DNA of 64,000 bases from Massilia putida (GCF_001941825.1 NZ_CP019038.1:2666001-2730000); one strand, 5' to 3'. Positions 46,268 to 56,713 are shown, numbered from the stretch's first letter. Notes: a model not told the origin generated them from the letters alone. Program-made: numbers and translations.

Positions 46268-49156
46268 ATGTCCGATACCAAGCAAGGCCAAAAAGGCCAA
46301 CAAGGCAACAAGAAGCCGGAGAGTAAATACCCGGTCAACATGACCGACACCCCCTTCCCGATGCGTGGCGACCTCGCCAAGCGCGAACCGGGCTGGGTCA
46401 AGCAATGGCAGGACAAGAAGATCTACCAGCGCATCCGCAAGGCGGCCGCCGGCCGTCCGAAATTCGTCCTGCACGACGGTCCGCCGTACGCGAACGGCGA
46501 CATCCACCTCGGTCACTCTGTCAACAAGATCCTCAAGGACATGGTCGTGAAATCGCGCACCATCGCCGGCTTCGACGCACCGTATGTGCCGGGCTGGGAC
46601 TGCCACGGCATGCCGATCGAGATCCAGATCGAAAAACTGTACGGCAAGAACCTGCCGACGGCCGAGGTGCTGCAAAAGGCCCGCGCCTACGCGCTCGAGC
46701 AGGTCGACCGCCAGCGCACCGGCTTTATCCGCCTGGGCGTGCTGGGCGAGTGGGAGAATCCGTACCTCACCATGAACTTCAGTAACGAGGCCGACGAACT
46801 GCGCGCCCTCGGCACGATGCTCGACAAGGGCTATGTCTACCGCGGCCTGAAGCCCGTGAACTGGTGCTTCGATTGCGGCTCGGCGCTGGCCGAGGCGGAA
46901 GTGGAATACCAGGACAAGCGAGACCCGGCCATCGACGTCGGCTTCCCGTTCGCGGAAAGCGACAAGCTGGCGCAGGCGTTCGGCCTGCCCGCGCTGCCCG
47001 CGGGCGACGGTTTCATCGTGATCTGGACGACGACGCCGTGGACGATCCCGTCGAACCAGGCGCTGAACGTGCATCCGGAAGTGACGTACGCGCTCGTGAA
47101 AGCCGATCGCAACGGCAGCCCGGTGCTGCTGATCGTGGCGAAAGACCTGGCCGAAAGCGTCCTGCAGCGCTACAAGCTGGAAGGCGACGTCGTCGCGACG
47201 ACCACCGGCGACAAGCTGGGCGGCATCCGCTTCAAGCACCCGCTGCACGCGGCCGATCCGTTCTACGACCGCACGTCGCCCGTCTACCTGGCCGAGTACG
47301 TGACCACCGACAGCGGCACGGGCGTCGTCCACTCGGCCCCGGCCTACGGCCTGGAAGACTTCCAGTCGTGCAAGGCGCACGGCATGAAGGACGACGAGAT
47401 CCTGAAGCCGGTGATGGGCGACGGCCGCTTCGCGAGCACGCTCCCACTGTTCGGCGGCATGACCATCTGGGAAGCCAGCAAACCGATCTGCAATGCCTTG
47501 AGCGAAGCCGGCGCCCTGTTCGAACTCAAGATGTTCGACCACAGCTATATGCACTGCTGGCGCCACAAGACGCCGATCGTCTACCGCGCGACGAGCCAGT
47601 GGTTCGCCGGCATGGACATCAAGCCGAAGGACGGCGGCCCCACCCTGCGCGAATCCGCGCTGGCCGGCATCGCCGAGACGCAATTCTTCCCCGACTGGGG
47701 CCAGGCGCGCCTGCAAGGCATGATCGCCAACCGTCCGGACTGGACCCTGTCGCGCCAGCGCCAGTGGGGCGTCCCGATGGCCTTCTTCCTGCACAAGGAG
47801 ACCGGCGAGTTGCATCCGCGCAGCTTGGCGCTGCTGGAGCAGGTGGCCAAGCTGATCGAGGAAGGCGGCATCGAGGCCTGGCACAAACTCGACCCGCGCG
47901 ACCTGCTGGGCGATGAAGCCGCGATGTACGAAAAGAACCGCGACACGCTGGACGTGTGGTTCGACTCCGGCACGACGCACCAGACCGTGCTGCGCGGCTC
48001 GCACGCGCAGCAGTCGCACTTCCCGGCCGACCTGTACCTGGAAGGCTCGGACCAGCACCGCGGCTGGTTCCACTCGTCGCTGCTGACGTCGTCGATGCTG
48101 AATGGCGCACCGCCGTACAAGGCGCTGCTGACGCACGGCTTCACGGTGGACGAGCATGGCCGCAAGATGTCGAAGTCGCTCGGCAACGTGCTGTCACCGC
48201 AAAAGATCAGTGACACGCTGGGCGCCGACATCCTGCGCCTGTGGGTCGCATCGACCGACTACACGGGCGAACTGGCGCTGTCCGAAGAGATCCTCAAGCG
48301 CGTGACGGAAGCCTACCGCCGCATCCGCAACACGCTGCGCTTCCTGCTCGCGAACACGTCGGACTTCGATCCGGCCAAAAACGCCGTGCCGGTGGCCGAG
48401 CTGATCGAGATCGACCGCTACGCCATGGCCGAAACGGCGCGCCTGCAGGCGGACGTGGCGAAGCACTTCGAGCGCTACGAATTCCACCCGGTCGTCGCGC
48501 GCCTGCAGAACTTCTGCTCGGAAGACCTGGGCGGCTTCTACCTCGACATCCTCAAGGACCGCCTGTACACGACCGGCGTGAACTCGCATGCGCGCCGCTC
48601 GGCGCAGACCGCGCTGTGGCACATCGCCCACGCGCTGCTGCGCATCATGGCGCCGATCCTGTCGTTCACGGCCGAGGAAGCATGGGCCGTGTTCGCGGGC
48701 GAGCAGGCTTACAAGGACAGCGACGAAACGATCTTCACGCAGACGCTGTGGACGTTCCCGCAGATCGGCGACGCCGGCGCCCTGCTGGACAAGTACGCGC
48801 TGCTGCGCGCCGTCCGCGCCGACGTCACCAAGCAGCTGGAAGAAGTGCGCGCATCCGGCGCGATCGGCTCGTCGCTGCAGGCGGAACTGGTCATCAAAGC
48901 CGCCGGCGACAAATACGCGACGCTGGCCAGCCTGGACGATGACCTGAAGTTCGTGTTCATCACGTCGCAGGCCGCCGTCGAACAGGTACCGGACGCGTCC
49001 GCGGAAGCCGTCACGGTGACGCCGTCCGATGCCGCCAAGTGCGAGCGCTGCTGGCACTACCGCCGCGACGTCGGCCACGACCCCGCGCACCCTGGCCTGT
49101 GCGGCCGCTGCACGAGCAATCTGTTCGGCAGCGGGGAAAGCCGCCGCTTCGCCTGA
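46268..49156 (+). CDS. ileS: Isoleucyl-tRNA synthetase
   Basis: 962 residues, class I synthetase that charges tRNA-Ile and edits Val. HIGH-type motif in [16 protein letters not shown] near residue 80, CP1 editing domain around 190-420 ([15 protein letters not shown]), the KMSKS loop in [10 protein letters not shown] near 635, an anticodon-binding helical domain, and a C-terminal zinc site [12 protein letters not shown]...CGRC. The frame is open upstream inside ribF; ATG 46268 (MSDTKQGQ) fits the family. Followed by a terminator-like hairpin before lspA. Confidence 0.97.
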   Translation: MSDTKQGQKGQQGNKKPESKYPVNMTDTPFPMRGDLAKREPGWVKQWQDKKIYQRIRKAAAGRPKFVLHDGPPYANGDIHLGHSVNKILKDMVVKSRTIAGFDAPYVPGWDCHGMPIEIQIEKLYGKNLPTAEVLQKARAYALEQVDRQRTGFIRLGVLGEWENPYLTMNFSNEADELRALGTMLDKGYVYRGLKPVNWCFDCGSALAEAEVEYQDKRDPAIDVGFPFAESDKLAQAFGLPALPAGDGFIVIWTTTPWTIPSNQALNVHPEVTYALVKADRNGSPVLLIVAKDLAESVLQRYKLEGDVVATTTGDKLGGIRFKHPLHAADPFYDRTSPVYLAEYVTTDSGTGVVHSAPAYGLEDFQSCKAHGMKDDEILKPVMGDGRFASTLPLFGGMTIWEASKPICNALSEAGALFELKMFDHSYMHCWRHKTPIVYRATSQWFAGMDIKPKDGGPTLRESALAGIAETQFFPDWGQARLQGMIANRPDWTLSRQRQWGVPMAFFLHKETGELHPRSLALLEQVAKLIEEGGIEAWHKLDPRDLLGDEAAMYEKNRDTLDVWFDSGTTHQTVLRGSHAQQSHFPADLYLEGSDQHRGWFHSSLLTSSMLNGAPPYKALLTHGFTVDEHGRKMSKSLGNVLSPQKISDTLGADILRLWVASTDYTGELALSEEILKRVTEAYRRIRNTLRFLLANTSDFDPAKNAVPVAELIEIDRYAMAETARLQADVAKHFERYEFHPVVARLQNFCSEDLGGFYLDILKDRLYTTGVNSHARRSAQTALWHIAHALLRIMAPILSFTAEEAWAVFAGEQAYKDSDETIFTQTLWTFPQIGDAGALLDKYALLRAVRADVTKQLEEVRASGAIGSSLQAELVIKAAGDKYATLASLDDDLKFVFITSQAAVEQVPDASAEAVTVTPSDAAKCERCWHYRRDVGHDPAHPGLCGRCTSNLFGSGESRRFA

Positions 49157-49166
49157 TGCACGCACC

Positions 49167-49192
49167 ACCCGGGCCACGCGGCCCGGGTTTTT
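49167..49192 (+). terminator. Hairpin with T-run between ileS and lspA
   Basis: ACCCGGGCC-ACGC-GGCCCGGGT and four more T. It lies in a 54-bp gap and probably reduces rather than abolishes read-through to lspA, since no separate promoter is obvious. Confidence 0.8.
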
Positions 49193-49210
49193 CACTTCAC
49201 GACCATCGAC

Positions 49211-49732
49211 ATGGCCAGCAAAAAAAAACCAACATTCTCCGCCGTCTCGTCCCGTTCGGGTGGCAGCCTCACCCCATGGCTCGGCATCGCCTTCATCGTC
49301 ATCCTGCTCGACCAGATCAGCAAGATCACCATCACGCGCACCTTCGGGCTTGGCGAGGAGAAGCCGATCACGGGCTTCTTCAACCTGGTGCTTGCGTATA
49401 ACAAGGGCGCGGCCTTCAACTTCCTGTCCGACCAAAGCGGCTGGCAGCGCTACCTGTTCGCCGGCATCGCCATCGCGGCCGTCGCCTTCATCATCTACCT
49501 GCTGCGCAAGCACGCGGGCCAGCGCATGTTCTGCTGGGCGCTCGCGCTGATCATGGGCGGCGCACTGGGCAACCTGATCGACCGCATCGTGCACGGCCAC
49601 GTGATCGACTTCCTCGATTTCTACTGGCGCGGCCTCGGTCACTTCCCGGCCTTTAACATCGCGGATACCGCCATCTCGATCGGCGCCTTTTTGTTCATCA
49701 TCGATGAACTGCGCCGCGTGAACAAGCATTGA
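49211..49732 (+). CDS. lspA: Lipoprotein signal peptidase (signal peptidase II)
   Basis: 173 residues with four membrane segments. It cuts the signal of diacylglyceryl-prolipoproteins at the lipobox cysteine. The two catalytic aspartates are in [23 protein letters not shown] and [24 protein letters not shown] is the usual first periplasmic motif. The N-terminal tail ([17 protein letters not shown]) is longer than in E. coli. Followed 19 nt later by coaBC. Confidence 0.96.
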   Translation: MASKKKPTFSAVSSRSGGSLTPWLGIAFIVILLDQISKITITRTFGLGEEKPITGFFNLVLAYNKGAAFNFLSDQSGWQRYLFAGIAIAAVAFIIYLLRKHAGQRMFCWALALIMGGALGNLIDRIVHGHVIDFLDFYWRGLGHFPAFNIADTAISIGAFLFIIDELRRVNKH

Positions 49733-49751
49733 ACCCATCGCGGAGGATTCC

Positions 49752-50978
49752 ATGAGCATGGACCTGAAGGGCAAGAAGATCGTCCTCGGCCTGTCCGGCG
49801 GGGTCGCCTGCTACAAGGCTGCGGAACTGTGCCGCGCGCTGACGAAGGAAGGCGCGCACGTGCAGGTCGTGATGACCGAGGCGGCCACCCACTTCATCGG
49901 CACCGTGACCATGCAGGCGCTGTCCGGCCGCAGCGTCTACACGGACCAGTGGGACGGCCGCATCCCCAACAACATGGCGCACATCGACCTCACGCGCGAT
50001 GCCGACGCCATCCTCGTCGCGCCCTGCTCGGCCGACTTCCTGTTCAAGCTCGCGCACGGCGCCACCGACGACCTGCTGTCGACGCTGTGCCTCGCGCGTC
50101 CGCACCACGTGCCGCTGCTCGTGGCGCCGGCGATGAACGTCGAGATGTGGGAAAAGGCACCCACGCAGCGCAATGTCGCCCAGGTGCGGGCGGACGGCGT
50201 ACGCATCCTCGGCCCCGCGGCCGGCTCGCAGGCCTGCGGCGAGACAGGCATGGGCCGCATGCTGGAGCCCGACGAACTGCTCGACGAACTCGTCGCCTCG
50301 TTCCAGCCCAAGCTCCTGGCAGGAAAACGCGTCCTGATCACGGCCGGCCCGACCTATGAAGCGATCGATCCCGTGCGCGGCATCACCAATCTGTCCTCCG
50401 GCAAGATGGGTTATGCGATCGCGCGCGCCGCGCGCGAGGCGGGCGCCGAGGTCACGCTCGTCTCCGGCCCGACCGCGCTGCCGACGCCGCACGGCGTGCG
50501 CCGCATCGACGTGCAGAGCGCGCGCCAGATGCTGGACGCCGTCATGCAAGCCGTCTCCGGCCAGCACATCTTCGTGGGCGTGGCGGCCGTCGCCGACTGG
50601 CGCGTCGACAATGCCAGCGCGCAGAAGATCAAGAAGGACGGCAGCGGCGACGCTCCGCAGCTGCACTTCACGCAGAACCCGGACATCCTCGCAAGCGTGG
50701 CCGCGACCACGTCGCTGAACGGCTGGCCGTATTGCGTCGGCTTCGCGGCCGAATCCGAGAACCTGATCGAATACGGCGCCGTCAAGCGCGAGAAAAAAGG
50801 CATTCCTCTGCTCGTGGGCAATATCGGCCCGCAGACGTTCGGGCAGGATGAGAATGCGATCGTGCTGTTCGACGAAAGCGGCCACACGGTGCTCCCGCGC
50901 GCGACCAAGCTGGAACTGGCGCGCCAGCTCATCTCCGAGATCGCCAAGCGGCTGGAACAACGTTCGCTGCTGGCCTGA
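49752..50978 (+). CDS. coaBC: Bifunctional phosphopantothenoylcysteine decarboxylase / synthetase
   Basis: 408 residues. Two steps of coenzyme A synthesis. The CoaC half (1 to about 185) has the flavin site [14 protein letters not shown], the PAMNVEMW motif and the redox cysteine in [13 protein letters not shown]. The CoaB half (190-400) has [25 protein letters not shown] and the conserved lysines in [24 protein letters not shown] precedes the ATG. Dut follows, as in many proteobacteria. Confidence 0.96.
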   Translation: MSMDLKGKKIVLGLSGGVACYKAAELCRALTKEGAHVQVVMTEAATHFIGTVTMQALSGRSVYTDQWDGRIPNNMAHIDLTRDADAILVAPCSADFLFKLAHGATDDLLSTLCLARPHHVPLLVAPAMNVEMWEKAPTQRNVAQVRADGVRILGPAAGSQACGETGMGRMLEPDELLDELVASFQPKLLAGKRVLITAGPTYEAIDPVRGITNLSSGKMGYAIARAAREAGAEVTLVSGPTALPTPHGVRRIDVQSARQMLDAVMQAVSGQHIFVGVAAVADWRVDNASAQKIKKDGSGDAPQLHFTQNPDILASVAATTSLNGWPYCVGFAAESENLIEYGAVKREKKGIPLLVGNIGPQTFGQDENAIVLFDESGHTVLPRATKLELARQLISEIAKRLEQRSLLA

Positions 50979-51010
50979 ATCATCCCAAGTATCCGACACA
51001 CCGAAGCTCC

Positions 51011-51460
51011 ATGAAGAACATCGACCTGAAAATCCTCGACCCGCGCATGAAAGACTTCCTGCCGGCCTACGCCACCGCCGGCAGCGCGGGCCTCGACCTG
51101 CGCGCATGCATCGAGGCCCCCCTGACCATCGAGCCCGGCCAGACCGTGCTCGTGCCCACCGGCCTCGCCATCCACATCGGCGATCCGGGCTATGCGGCCA
51201 TGATCCTGCCGCGTAGTGGGCTCGGCCATAAGAACGGCATCGTTCTGGGTAATCTGGTAGGCTTGATCGACTCCGATTACCAGGGCCAGTTGATGGTCTC
51301 GACCTGGAATCGCAGCCAGTCGACGTTCACGTTGCAGCCGATGGACCGGTTGGCGCAGCTGATCGTGGTGCCTGTCCTGCAGGTGGGTTTCAACGTCGTG
51401 GAGGATTTCGCAACGAGCGACCGGGGCGCAGGAGGATTCGGCTCCACCGGCAAACATTAA
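51011..51460 (+). CDS. dut: dUTP diphosphatase
   Basis: 149 residues, trimeric dUTPase. All five motifs are visible: [49 protein letters not shown] and the C-terminal [10 protein letters not shown]. It clears dUTP and makes dUMP. Between coaBC (32 nt) and the lipoprotein gene (12 nt). Confidence 0.97.
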   Translation: MKNIDLKILDPRMKDFLPAYATAGSAGLDLRACIEAPLTIEPGQTVLVPTGLAIHIGDPGYAAMILPRSGLGHKNGIVLGNLVGLIDSDYQGQLMVSTWNRSQSTFTLQPMDRLAQLIVVPVLQVGFNVVEDFATSDRGAGGFGSTGKH

Positions 51461-51472
51461 TATGAGGAGCAC

Positions 51473-52570
51473 ATGACCGGACATCTTCGTCAGCGCCCCG
51501 CGGGCTTCAAGGTATCCGCGCTGGGCATCGCCGCAGCCCTGCTGCTGTCGGCCTGCGCCACGCAGGCACCGCGCGCGCCAGGCACCACGCCGCGCATCAC
51601 CGAACGCCACGTGGAAGCCCCTGCCCTGAGCCCGCAGATGGCCGCCGCCGCCGACACCCTGACGAAGATGGCAGGCCTGCAGGACCGGTTGTACAAGGTC
51701 GCCGCGCCCCTGCTGATCCAGAATGCCGAATTGTGCAAGGGCCAGGCCCGCAACCTGCTGGGCTTCACGGCGAAGAACCGCTGGTCCTACCCGGGCGAAT
51801 ACAACGAAGCCGCCCACGTCGCCTTCGGCATGGACGAACACCTGCAGGTGACGGGCGTGCTGGCCGGCAGCGGCGCCGCGCGCGCGGGCCTGCAGACGGG
51901 CGACGTCCTGCTCGCCGCGGGCGGCAAACCACTGCCGACGGGAGAACATGCCTTGTCCCAGGCCGGCGCCATCTTCGCCAAGATCATCGCGTCGCAGGCC
52001 AGCCTGCCGATGACGGTCGAACGGCGCCAGAGCGAGCGCCAGCTGACGATCCCCGTCACGCGCGCGTGCGCCTTCGCGATCGAACTGGGCAACTCGGACA
52101 ACGTCAACGCGTACGGCGACGGCTCGCGCGTGCTCGTCACGCGCGGCATGATCAACTTCACGCATGACGACGACGAACTGGCCTTTGTGCTGGCCAGGAC
52201 GATGGCCCACAACATGCTGGGCCACCCGGCCGCGCAGCGCAACAGCGCGACGATCGGCAGCATCATCGACAACCTGAAAAGCATCACGCCCGACACGTCG
52301 ATGCTGATCGGCAGCGGCGGCATCAAGGCGATGCCGGCGGAAGCCGACGCCGCGGCCGACCGCCTCGGCATCTACCTCGCCGCGCGCGCCGGCTACGACG
52401 TCAAGGATGCGCCCGCGTTCTGGACGCGCCTGGCCGAGACGTATCCGCCGAGCGTGTTGAACGGCTACAGCGCCAATCATCCGGCGCTGCCGCAGCGCTT
52501 GGCGGCCGTGGAAAAGGCGGTGGGGGAAATCAAGGCGAAACGGTCCGCGAAGAAGCCGCTGGTGCCGTGA
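51473..52570 (+). CDS. M48-like lipoprotein with PDZ domain and degenerate zinc site
   Basis: 365 residues. A lipoprotein signal ends at the lipobox LLLSAC with Cys28. A PDZ-like domain lies near 110-190 (GVLAGSGAARAGLQTGDVLLAAGGKPL). The C-terminal part has the M48 peptidase layout, but where HExxH is expected it reads RTMAH (242-246), keeping only the second His, and the downstream EADR is AADR (294-297). So two of three zinc ligands and the catalytic Glu are gone, and the protein is probably not an active protease. It may serve as a chaperone or scaffold at the envelope. 12 nt after dut. Confidence 0.8.
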   Translation: MTGHLRQRPAGFKVSALGIAAALLLSACATQAPRAPGTTPRITERHVEAPALSPQMAAAADTLTKMAGLQDRLYKVAAPLLIQNAELCKGQARNLLGFTAKNRWSYPGEYNEAAHVAFGMDEHLQVTGVLAGSGAARAGLQTGDVLLAAGGKPLPTGEHALSQAGAIFAKIIASQASLPMTVERRQSERQLTIPVTRACAFAIELGNSDNVNAYGDGSRVLVTRGMINFTHDDDELAFVLARTMAHNMLGHPAAQRNSATIGSIIDNLKSITPDTSMLIGSGGIKAMPAEADAAADRLGIYLAARAGYDVKDAPAFWTRLAETYPPSVLNGYSANHPALPQRLAAVEKAVGEIKAKRSAKKPLVP

Positions 52571-52597
52571 CCGCGCAACGATTCGCGTGATCGACGA

Positions 52598-52615
52598 GGG
52601 CCGCGTGTGCGGCCC
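52598..52615 (+). terminator. Hairpin after the M48-like gene
   Basis: GGGCCGC-GTGT-GCGGCCC, seven G-C pairs, followed by a modest T-rich stretch (CTTATTTT). Confidence 0.6.
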
Positions 52616-52670
52616 CGCTTATTTTCGCGTGGGCTCGTTTCATTTGAGCCCCCGGCCTCAAATGCCCGCC

Positions 52671-52744
52671 CTGCCCGCAACGCCGACGTAGGTTCGGCAC
52701 CCGTGCCCACGCGTCCAGGCAGCCGCAAATAAGCCCGCCGCCAG
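52671..52744 (+). repeat. Direct repeat, copy 1
   Basis: A 74-base unit repeated at 52789-52863 with a handful of differences. It contains the dyad GCCGAC-GTAGG-TTCGGC and CCCACGCGTCCAG. No coding frame. Together with the GCGTGGACGG stretch between the copies it resembles REP-like dispersed elements. Confidence 0.75.
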
Positions 52745-52788
52745 TCCGTTCCGCGCCGCTTGAACGCGTGGACGGCGAGCCGTCCACT

Positions 52789-52863
52789 CTGCCCGCAACG
52801 CCGACGTAGGGTCGGCACCCCGTGCCCACGCGTCCAGCCAGCCGCAAATCGGCCCGCCGCCAG
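52789..52863 (+). repeat. Direct repeat, copy 2
   Basis: 75-base second copy, with a perfect GCCGAC/GTCGGC dyad where copy 1 has one mismatch. The piece between the copies (near 52759-52788) contains GAACGCGTGGACGGC and its partial reverse GCCGTCCAC, the core also seen at 45051-45112. Confidence 0.75.
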
Positions 52864-53001
52864 CAGCACCTCCGCGCTTTTTGTATCATTACCAATTCCT
52901 CCGTCCCGTCGCGCAATTCGAGCGCAAGAAACGGGAAGGCGGAGGATGCCCGCGCGCCCTATCATCCGGCGCCGGCCCGACCTGATACCGATCCAGGAAC
53001 C

Positions 53002-53898
53002 ATGAACACTGCCAACCTCCTGCGCCTCATCGTGCTTGCCGCCATCTGGGGCGGCTCCTTCCTCTTCATGCGCATCTGCGCGCCGACCTTGGGCCCCGCG
53101 GTGCTGATCGAATTCCGCGTGCTGTTCGCGGCGCTGTTCCTGGCCGCCGTCGGCGTCGTCCTCAAGAAGCGCCTCGACCTGCGCGCGCACTGGAAGCACT
53201 ACTTCATTCTCGGCTTCTTCAATTCGGCGTTCCCGTTCCTGCTGTTCGCGTTCGCGGCGCGCACGTTGCCGGCGTCCGTGCTGGCCGTGCTGAACGCCAC
53301 CGCGCCGATGTGGGGCGCGCTGCTCGGCGCCGTCTGGAGCCGTCAGGCGATCCGCGCGCGCACGGCGCTGGGCCTCGTGCTGGGCACCGTCGGCGTCGCG
53401 CTGCTCGTCGGCTTCGACCACGCGACGAGCCGTCCCGGCGCCGGCCTCGCCGTCGCCGCCGCGCTGGTGGCAGCCTTGAGCTACAGCGTCGCGAGCCTGT
53501 ATGCGCGCACCGCGAAGAGCGTCGAGCCGTTCGCCAACGCGCACGGCACCATGTGGACGTCCGCGCTGATGGTGCTGCCCGCCCTGCCCCTGTTCCCGCC
53601 CGCCGGGCTGCCTTCCGCCGGCATCGTCGGCGCCGTGATCGCGCTGGGCGTGCTGTGCAGCGGCATCGCCTACATCCTGTACTTCAAGCTGATCGAGCAG
53701 GTCGGCACGACGTCCGCCCTCACCGTCACGTTCCTGAGCCCCGTCTTCGGCATCCTGTGGGGCCGCCTGTTCCTCGGCGAGGCGATCGGCTGGTACACGA
53801 TCGTCGGCTCCGCCATCGTGCTGGTCGGCACCGCGTTCGTCACCGGCTTCACGCCCCGCTTCGGCCGCGCCGCGCCGGTGCAGGCATGCGGCAAATGA
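53002..53898 (+). CDS. EamA-family (DMT) transporter
   Basis: 298 residues with ten membrane segments in two EamA repeats (about 1-135 and 145-290). The start LLRLIVLAAIWGGSFLFMRI and the IEQVGTTSALTVTFLSPVFGILWGRLFLGE segment are typical. Exporter of an unknown small metabolite. The frame is open upstream to 52822 through the repeat region; ATG 53002, with CCAGGAACC before it, matches the family start. The stop overlaps the next gene by ATGA. Confidence 0.9.
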   Translation: MNTANLLRLIVLAAIWGGSFLFMRICAPTLGPAVLIEFRVLFAALFLAAVGVVLKKRLDLRAHWKHYFILGFFNSAFPFLLFAFAARTLPASVLAVLNATAPMWGALLGAVWSRQAIRARTALGLVLGTVGVALLVGFDHATSRPGAGLAVAAALVAALSYSVASLYARTAKSVEPFANAHGTMWTSALMVLPALPLFPPAGLPSAGIVGAVIALGVLCSGIAYILYFKLIEQVGTTSALTVTFLSPVFGILWGRLFLGEAIGWYTIVGSAIVLVGTAFVTGFTPRFGRAAPVQACGK

Positions 53899-54773
53899 AC
53901 CGCCACACGATCGCGCTGCCGGCCGGCTATCGCCACACGGACGCCTTCACCTTCCACGGCCGCGACGCCGATGCGCTGGCCGAACAAGTCGATACTGACG
54001 CCGGGCGCATCCGCAAAGGCGTGCTGCTGGACAGCGTGCCGACCGTGCTCGACATCACGCTGCACGCGGACCGCGCCGAGTGCGTCGTCGCCAGCGACGG
54101 CGCAGCCCCGATCGAGGCCGTGCACGACGCCCTCGCGAACATGCTGGGCCTGCGCATCGACCCTGCGCCGTTCGAGCAGGCGGTGCGGGACGATCCGCTG
54201 TTCGGGCCCCTCGTCGCGCGCCAGCCGGGCCTGCGCGTGATCCAGTCCGCCACCGTGTTCGAAGCGCTGACGTGGGCCATCATCGGCCAGCAGATCAACC
54301 TGCCGTTCGCGATCGCGCTGCGCCGCACGTTCGTCAAGCTGGCCGGACGCGTCCATTCGAGCGGCCTGTGGTGTTATCCGGAAGCGGCCGACGTGGCCCG
54401 CCTCGACATCGAGCAACTGACCAGTCGCAAGTTTTCCGGCGCGAAGGCCGAGACGCTGCTGCGCTTCGCCCGCCTCGTGGCCGATGGCGCGCTGTCGCTG
54501 GACCGCACGGCCGATGCAACCGGCGTGAGCGAGCGCCTGCTCGCGGTGAAGGGCATCGGTCCGTGGACCGTCAACTATGCACTGCTGCGCGGCTGGGGCT
54601 ATGCGGATTGCTCGCTGCACGGCGACGTGGCCGTGCGCAATGCCATCGGCCGCCTGCGCGGCACGGAACGTCCCGACATGCGCGAGGCCGAAGCATTTCT
54701 CGAAGCCTATCGCCCGCACCGCACGATGGCCGCGGCGTATCTCTGGGCCAGCCTGAACCAGCCGGCCGGCTGA
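53895..54773 (+). CDS. AlkA-type DNA-3-methyladenine glycosylase
   Basis: 292 residues. Base-excision enzyme removing alkylated purines. An N-terminal AlkA-like domain is followed by a HhH-GPD domain: IIGQQINLPFAIALRRTF, the hairpin LLAVKGIGPWTVNYALLRGWG and the catalytic aspartate in CSLHGDVAVRNAI. It lacks the Ada methyltransferase part and has no cysteine cluster. The ATG overlaps the EamA stop (ATGA), so the two are likely cotranscribed; an ATG 9 nt earlier is possible. Confidence 0.9.
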   Translation: MNRHTIALPAGYRHTDAFTFHGRDADALAEQVDTDAGRIRKGVLLDSVPTVLDITLHADRAECVVASDGAAPIEAVHDALANMLGLRIDPAPFEQAVRDDPLFGPLVARQPGLRVIQSATVFEALTWAIIGQQINLPFAIALRRTFVKLAGRVHSSGLWCYPEAADVARLDIEQLTSRKFSGAKAETLLRFARLVADGALSLDRTADATGVSERLLAVKGIGPWTVNYALLRGWGYADCSLHGDVAVRNAIGRLRGTERPDMREAEAFLEAYRPHRTMAAAYLWASLNQPAG

Positions 54774-54863
54774 CGCAACCGCAACGCATGTCTTGTGCCG
54801 CCACAAGGCACGGGCGCTCCGCTTGTCCAGACTGCCCGTAGACGGACTCGAGCGGAGGTAGTC

Positions 54864-55886
54864 ATGAAAGCGAAGACATGCATGGCGGCCATGCTGATGG
54901 TGCACGCCGCCCTGGCCCAGGCCGACACCATCGACCCCGACAACCACGGCGCGTATCTGTCGCTCGCCTTCGGCAACGGCCGCATCTACGGCGGCAACGC
55001 GAGCGGCTACCGCTGGATGCGCGGGCGCACGTTCGAAGTCCGCGCCGGGCGCCAGCAGGACGACGTGTTCGGCCTCGCCCTGCCGCCCGGCTGGACCATG
55101 CGCATCGACTTCGTCCATTACAACGAAGGTCATCCGGACAACAACCACCGCGACGGCTTTGCGCTGCAATGGCTCGCAGTACACCGCTTGTCCCGCATGT
55201 GGACGGGCGAACTGGGCGTGGGCCCGTACCTGAGCATGAACACCACCGAGATCGCGACGCCGACGGGTAACACGCAGATCGACGACGCGCGGCTCGGCGC
55301 GCTCATCAGCGTCGGCCTGCGCCTGGCCGTACCCGGACCGTCCGGCACGCACGTGCGTCTCGGCTACAACCACGTGGCCATGCACACCGTGCACCGGTCG
55401 GACGCGCTCGTGCTGGGCATCGGACGCCAGTTCGGCCCGGCCGAGCCCGCGCCCGACGTCGTGCCGGACGGCCGGCTGTGGCTCGGCGGCACGTTCGGCA
55501 CGTCGATCACGAATATGGCGGGCACCCATGGCGCGCATGCGGGCGTGCTGGAGGCGCGGCAGTATGCCGAGCGCTGGGGCATCGGCTATAAATTCCTGTT
55601 CGAAGGCGACGACGGCGCGCGCGTCGACCGGCGCGGGATCGCGGGCCAGCTGTGGTATGTGCAGCCCGCGACGCCGCGCTTGTCGATGAGCGCCGGCCTC
55701 GGCCCGTATTTCGCGGCGAACCGGCGCGACGGCAACCGCACGGCCACGGATCTTCTGATCAGCTTCCAGGCCGAACGCGCGTTGTCCGCGCGCACGCGGG
55801 CCATCATCAACTTCAACCGCATCAAGACCTTTCGCAAGACGAACGACCGCGACCTGTTCCAGATCGGCCTGCTGCAACGTTTTTAG
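54864..55886 (+). CDS. Putative outer-membrane beta-barrel protein
   Basis: 340 residues. No named family recognised. A signal peptide (1-21, ending AALAQA) is followed by alternating amphipathic strands rich in Gly and aromatic residues, and the chain ends in Phe (IGLLQRF), the usual mark of BAM substrates. Lipid A deacylase PagL-like and other small barrel families share this general pattern. GCGGAGG precedes ATG 54864. It stands alone, convergent with the DUF1851-like gene 2 nt away. Confidence 0.7.
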   Translation: MKAKTCMAAMLMVHAALAQADTIDPDNHGAYLSLAFGNGRIYGGNASGYRWMRGRTFEVRAGRQQDDVFGLALPPGWTMRIDFVHYNEGHPDNNHRDGFALQWLAVHRLSRMWTGELGVGPYLSMNTTEIATPTGNTQIDDARLGALISVGLRLAVPGPSGTHVRLGYNHVAMHTVHRSDALVLGIGRQFGPAEPAPDVVPDGRLWLGGTFGTSITNMAGTHGAHAGVLEARQYAERWGIGYKFLFEGDDGARVDRRGIAGQLWYVQPATPRLSMSAGLGPYFAANRRDGNRTATDLLISFQAERALSARTRAIINFNRIKTFRKTNDRDLFQIGLLQRF

Positions 55887-55888
55887 TC

Positions 55889-56305
55889 CTACCCCAGCCA
55901 GCGCGGCAGGCCGTCGAACTGCTGCGCGCCTTCGCCAGAAAAACGGATCAGCTCGTGCAAGGGCACCATGGCCAGGTTGTCGCGCCCGTAGTGCCCGCCC
56001 AGCGCGCTGGGTATTTTCAGACAATACTTGCGCCCGGCCGTGAGGGGCCCCAACGTCGTCTCGGCCAGGCGCACCTGATCGGGCATATACCAGCCGTCGA
56101 GGAATTCCTGGTTGTACGACAGCGCATCGAGGGCGGCGCGGTCTTCGGCCACCGGTTCGCAACGCAGGTCTTGCGGCGACAGGCGCCAGTACATGCCGTC
56201 CTCGTCGCGGACGATCAGATTGCCGAAGGCGTTCTCGCCCAGCACCTCGACGGCGTGGAGGCCGGTCCAGCCCCACGCCTCGTTGATGTCTTCCACAGTA
56301 ATCAT
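55889..56305 (-). CDS. DUF1851 / Tdi1-immunity-like protein
   Basis: 138 residues, small soluble protein. The pattern FGNLIVRDEDGMYWRLSPQDLRCEPVAED resembles DUF1851 proteins, a group that includes immunity proteins of type VI effectors (Tdi1). No effector, VgrG or other type VI gene is nearby, so it would be an orphan. The family call is by pattern only. The stop is 2 nt from that of the convergent outer-membrane gene. Confidence 0.6.
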   Translation of the reverse strand: MITVEDINEAWGWTGLHAVEVLGENAFGNLIVRDEDGMYWRLSPQDLRCEPVAEDRAALDALSYNQEFLDGWYMPDQVRLAETTLGPLTAGRKYCLKIPSALGGHYGRDNLAMVPLHELIRFSGEGAQQFDGLPRWLG

Positions 56306-56423
56306 TCGTTAGCTCCGCTTTCAACGCACACGGAGACTTCGACCGGGCCGGGCGGCGCGCGTTGCAGGGAATGCGGGCATGGTTGAGACGGGTCGAACGG
56401 GCGAACCCGGCCGGCCCAAAACG

Positions 56424-56459
56424 AAAAAGCCGCTGATCCGGAACAGGATCAGCGGCTTT
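56424..56459 (-). terminator. Terminator of the tRNA-fMet gene
   Basis: On the minus strand AAAGCCGCTGATCC-TGTTCC-GGATCAGCGGCTTTTT, fourteen pairs and a T-run, starting 7 nt after the tRNA 3' end. Confidence 0.95.
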
Positions 56460-56465
56460 GGAATC

Positions 56466-56542
56466 TGGTTGCGGGGACAGGATTTGAACCTGTGACCTTC
56501 GGGTTATGAGCCCGACGAGCTGCCAGACTGCTCCACCCCGCG
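56466..56542 (-). tRNA. Initiator tRNA-Met (CAT)
   Basis: 77 nt on the minus strand, encoding its own CCA end. The anticodon loop is CTCATAA flanked by GGG and CCC pairs in the anticodon stem, and the acceptor end starts with C facing A72; both are the marks of the formyl-methionine initiator tRNA. TTCAAAT of the T loop is present. Confidence 0.97.
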
Positions 56543-56713
56543 TCTGATGCTTTGCATTATACGCACCTTCGGCACTTTAGGCAATCGCGGTTCTCCGACT
56601 CCCCGCGATCGCAGCATAAGCTGCCTTTCGCGCCGTGCGAATCGCAGGCGGATTGCGGCACAAGGGGGCCGATACAATGGTAAAGTAAAGGCAATTCAAT
56701 TCATCCGTTTCCT

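Noticed and set aside
48194..49774. 526-codon minus-strand frame over ileS and lspA
   Set aside because: It spans two well-supported genes on the other strand and is low-complexity.
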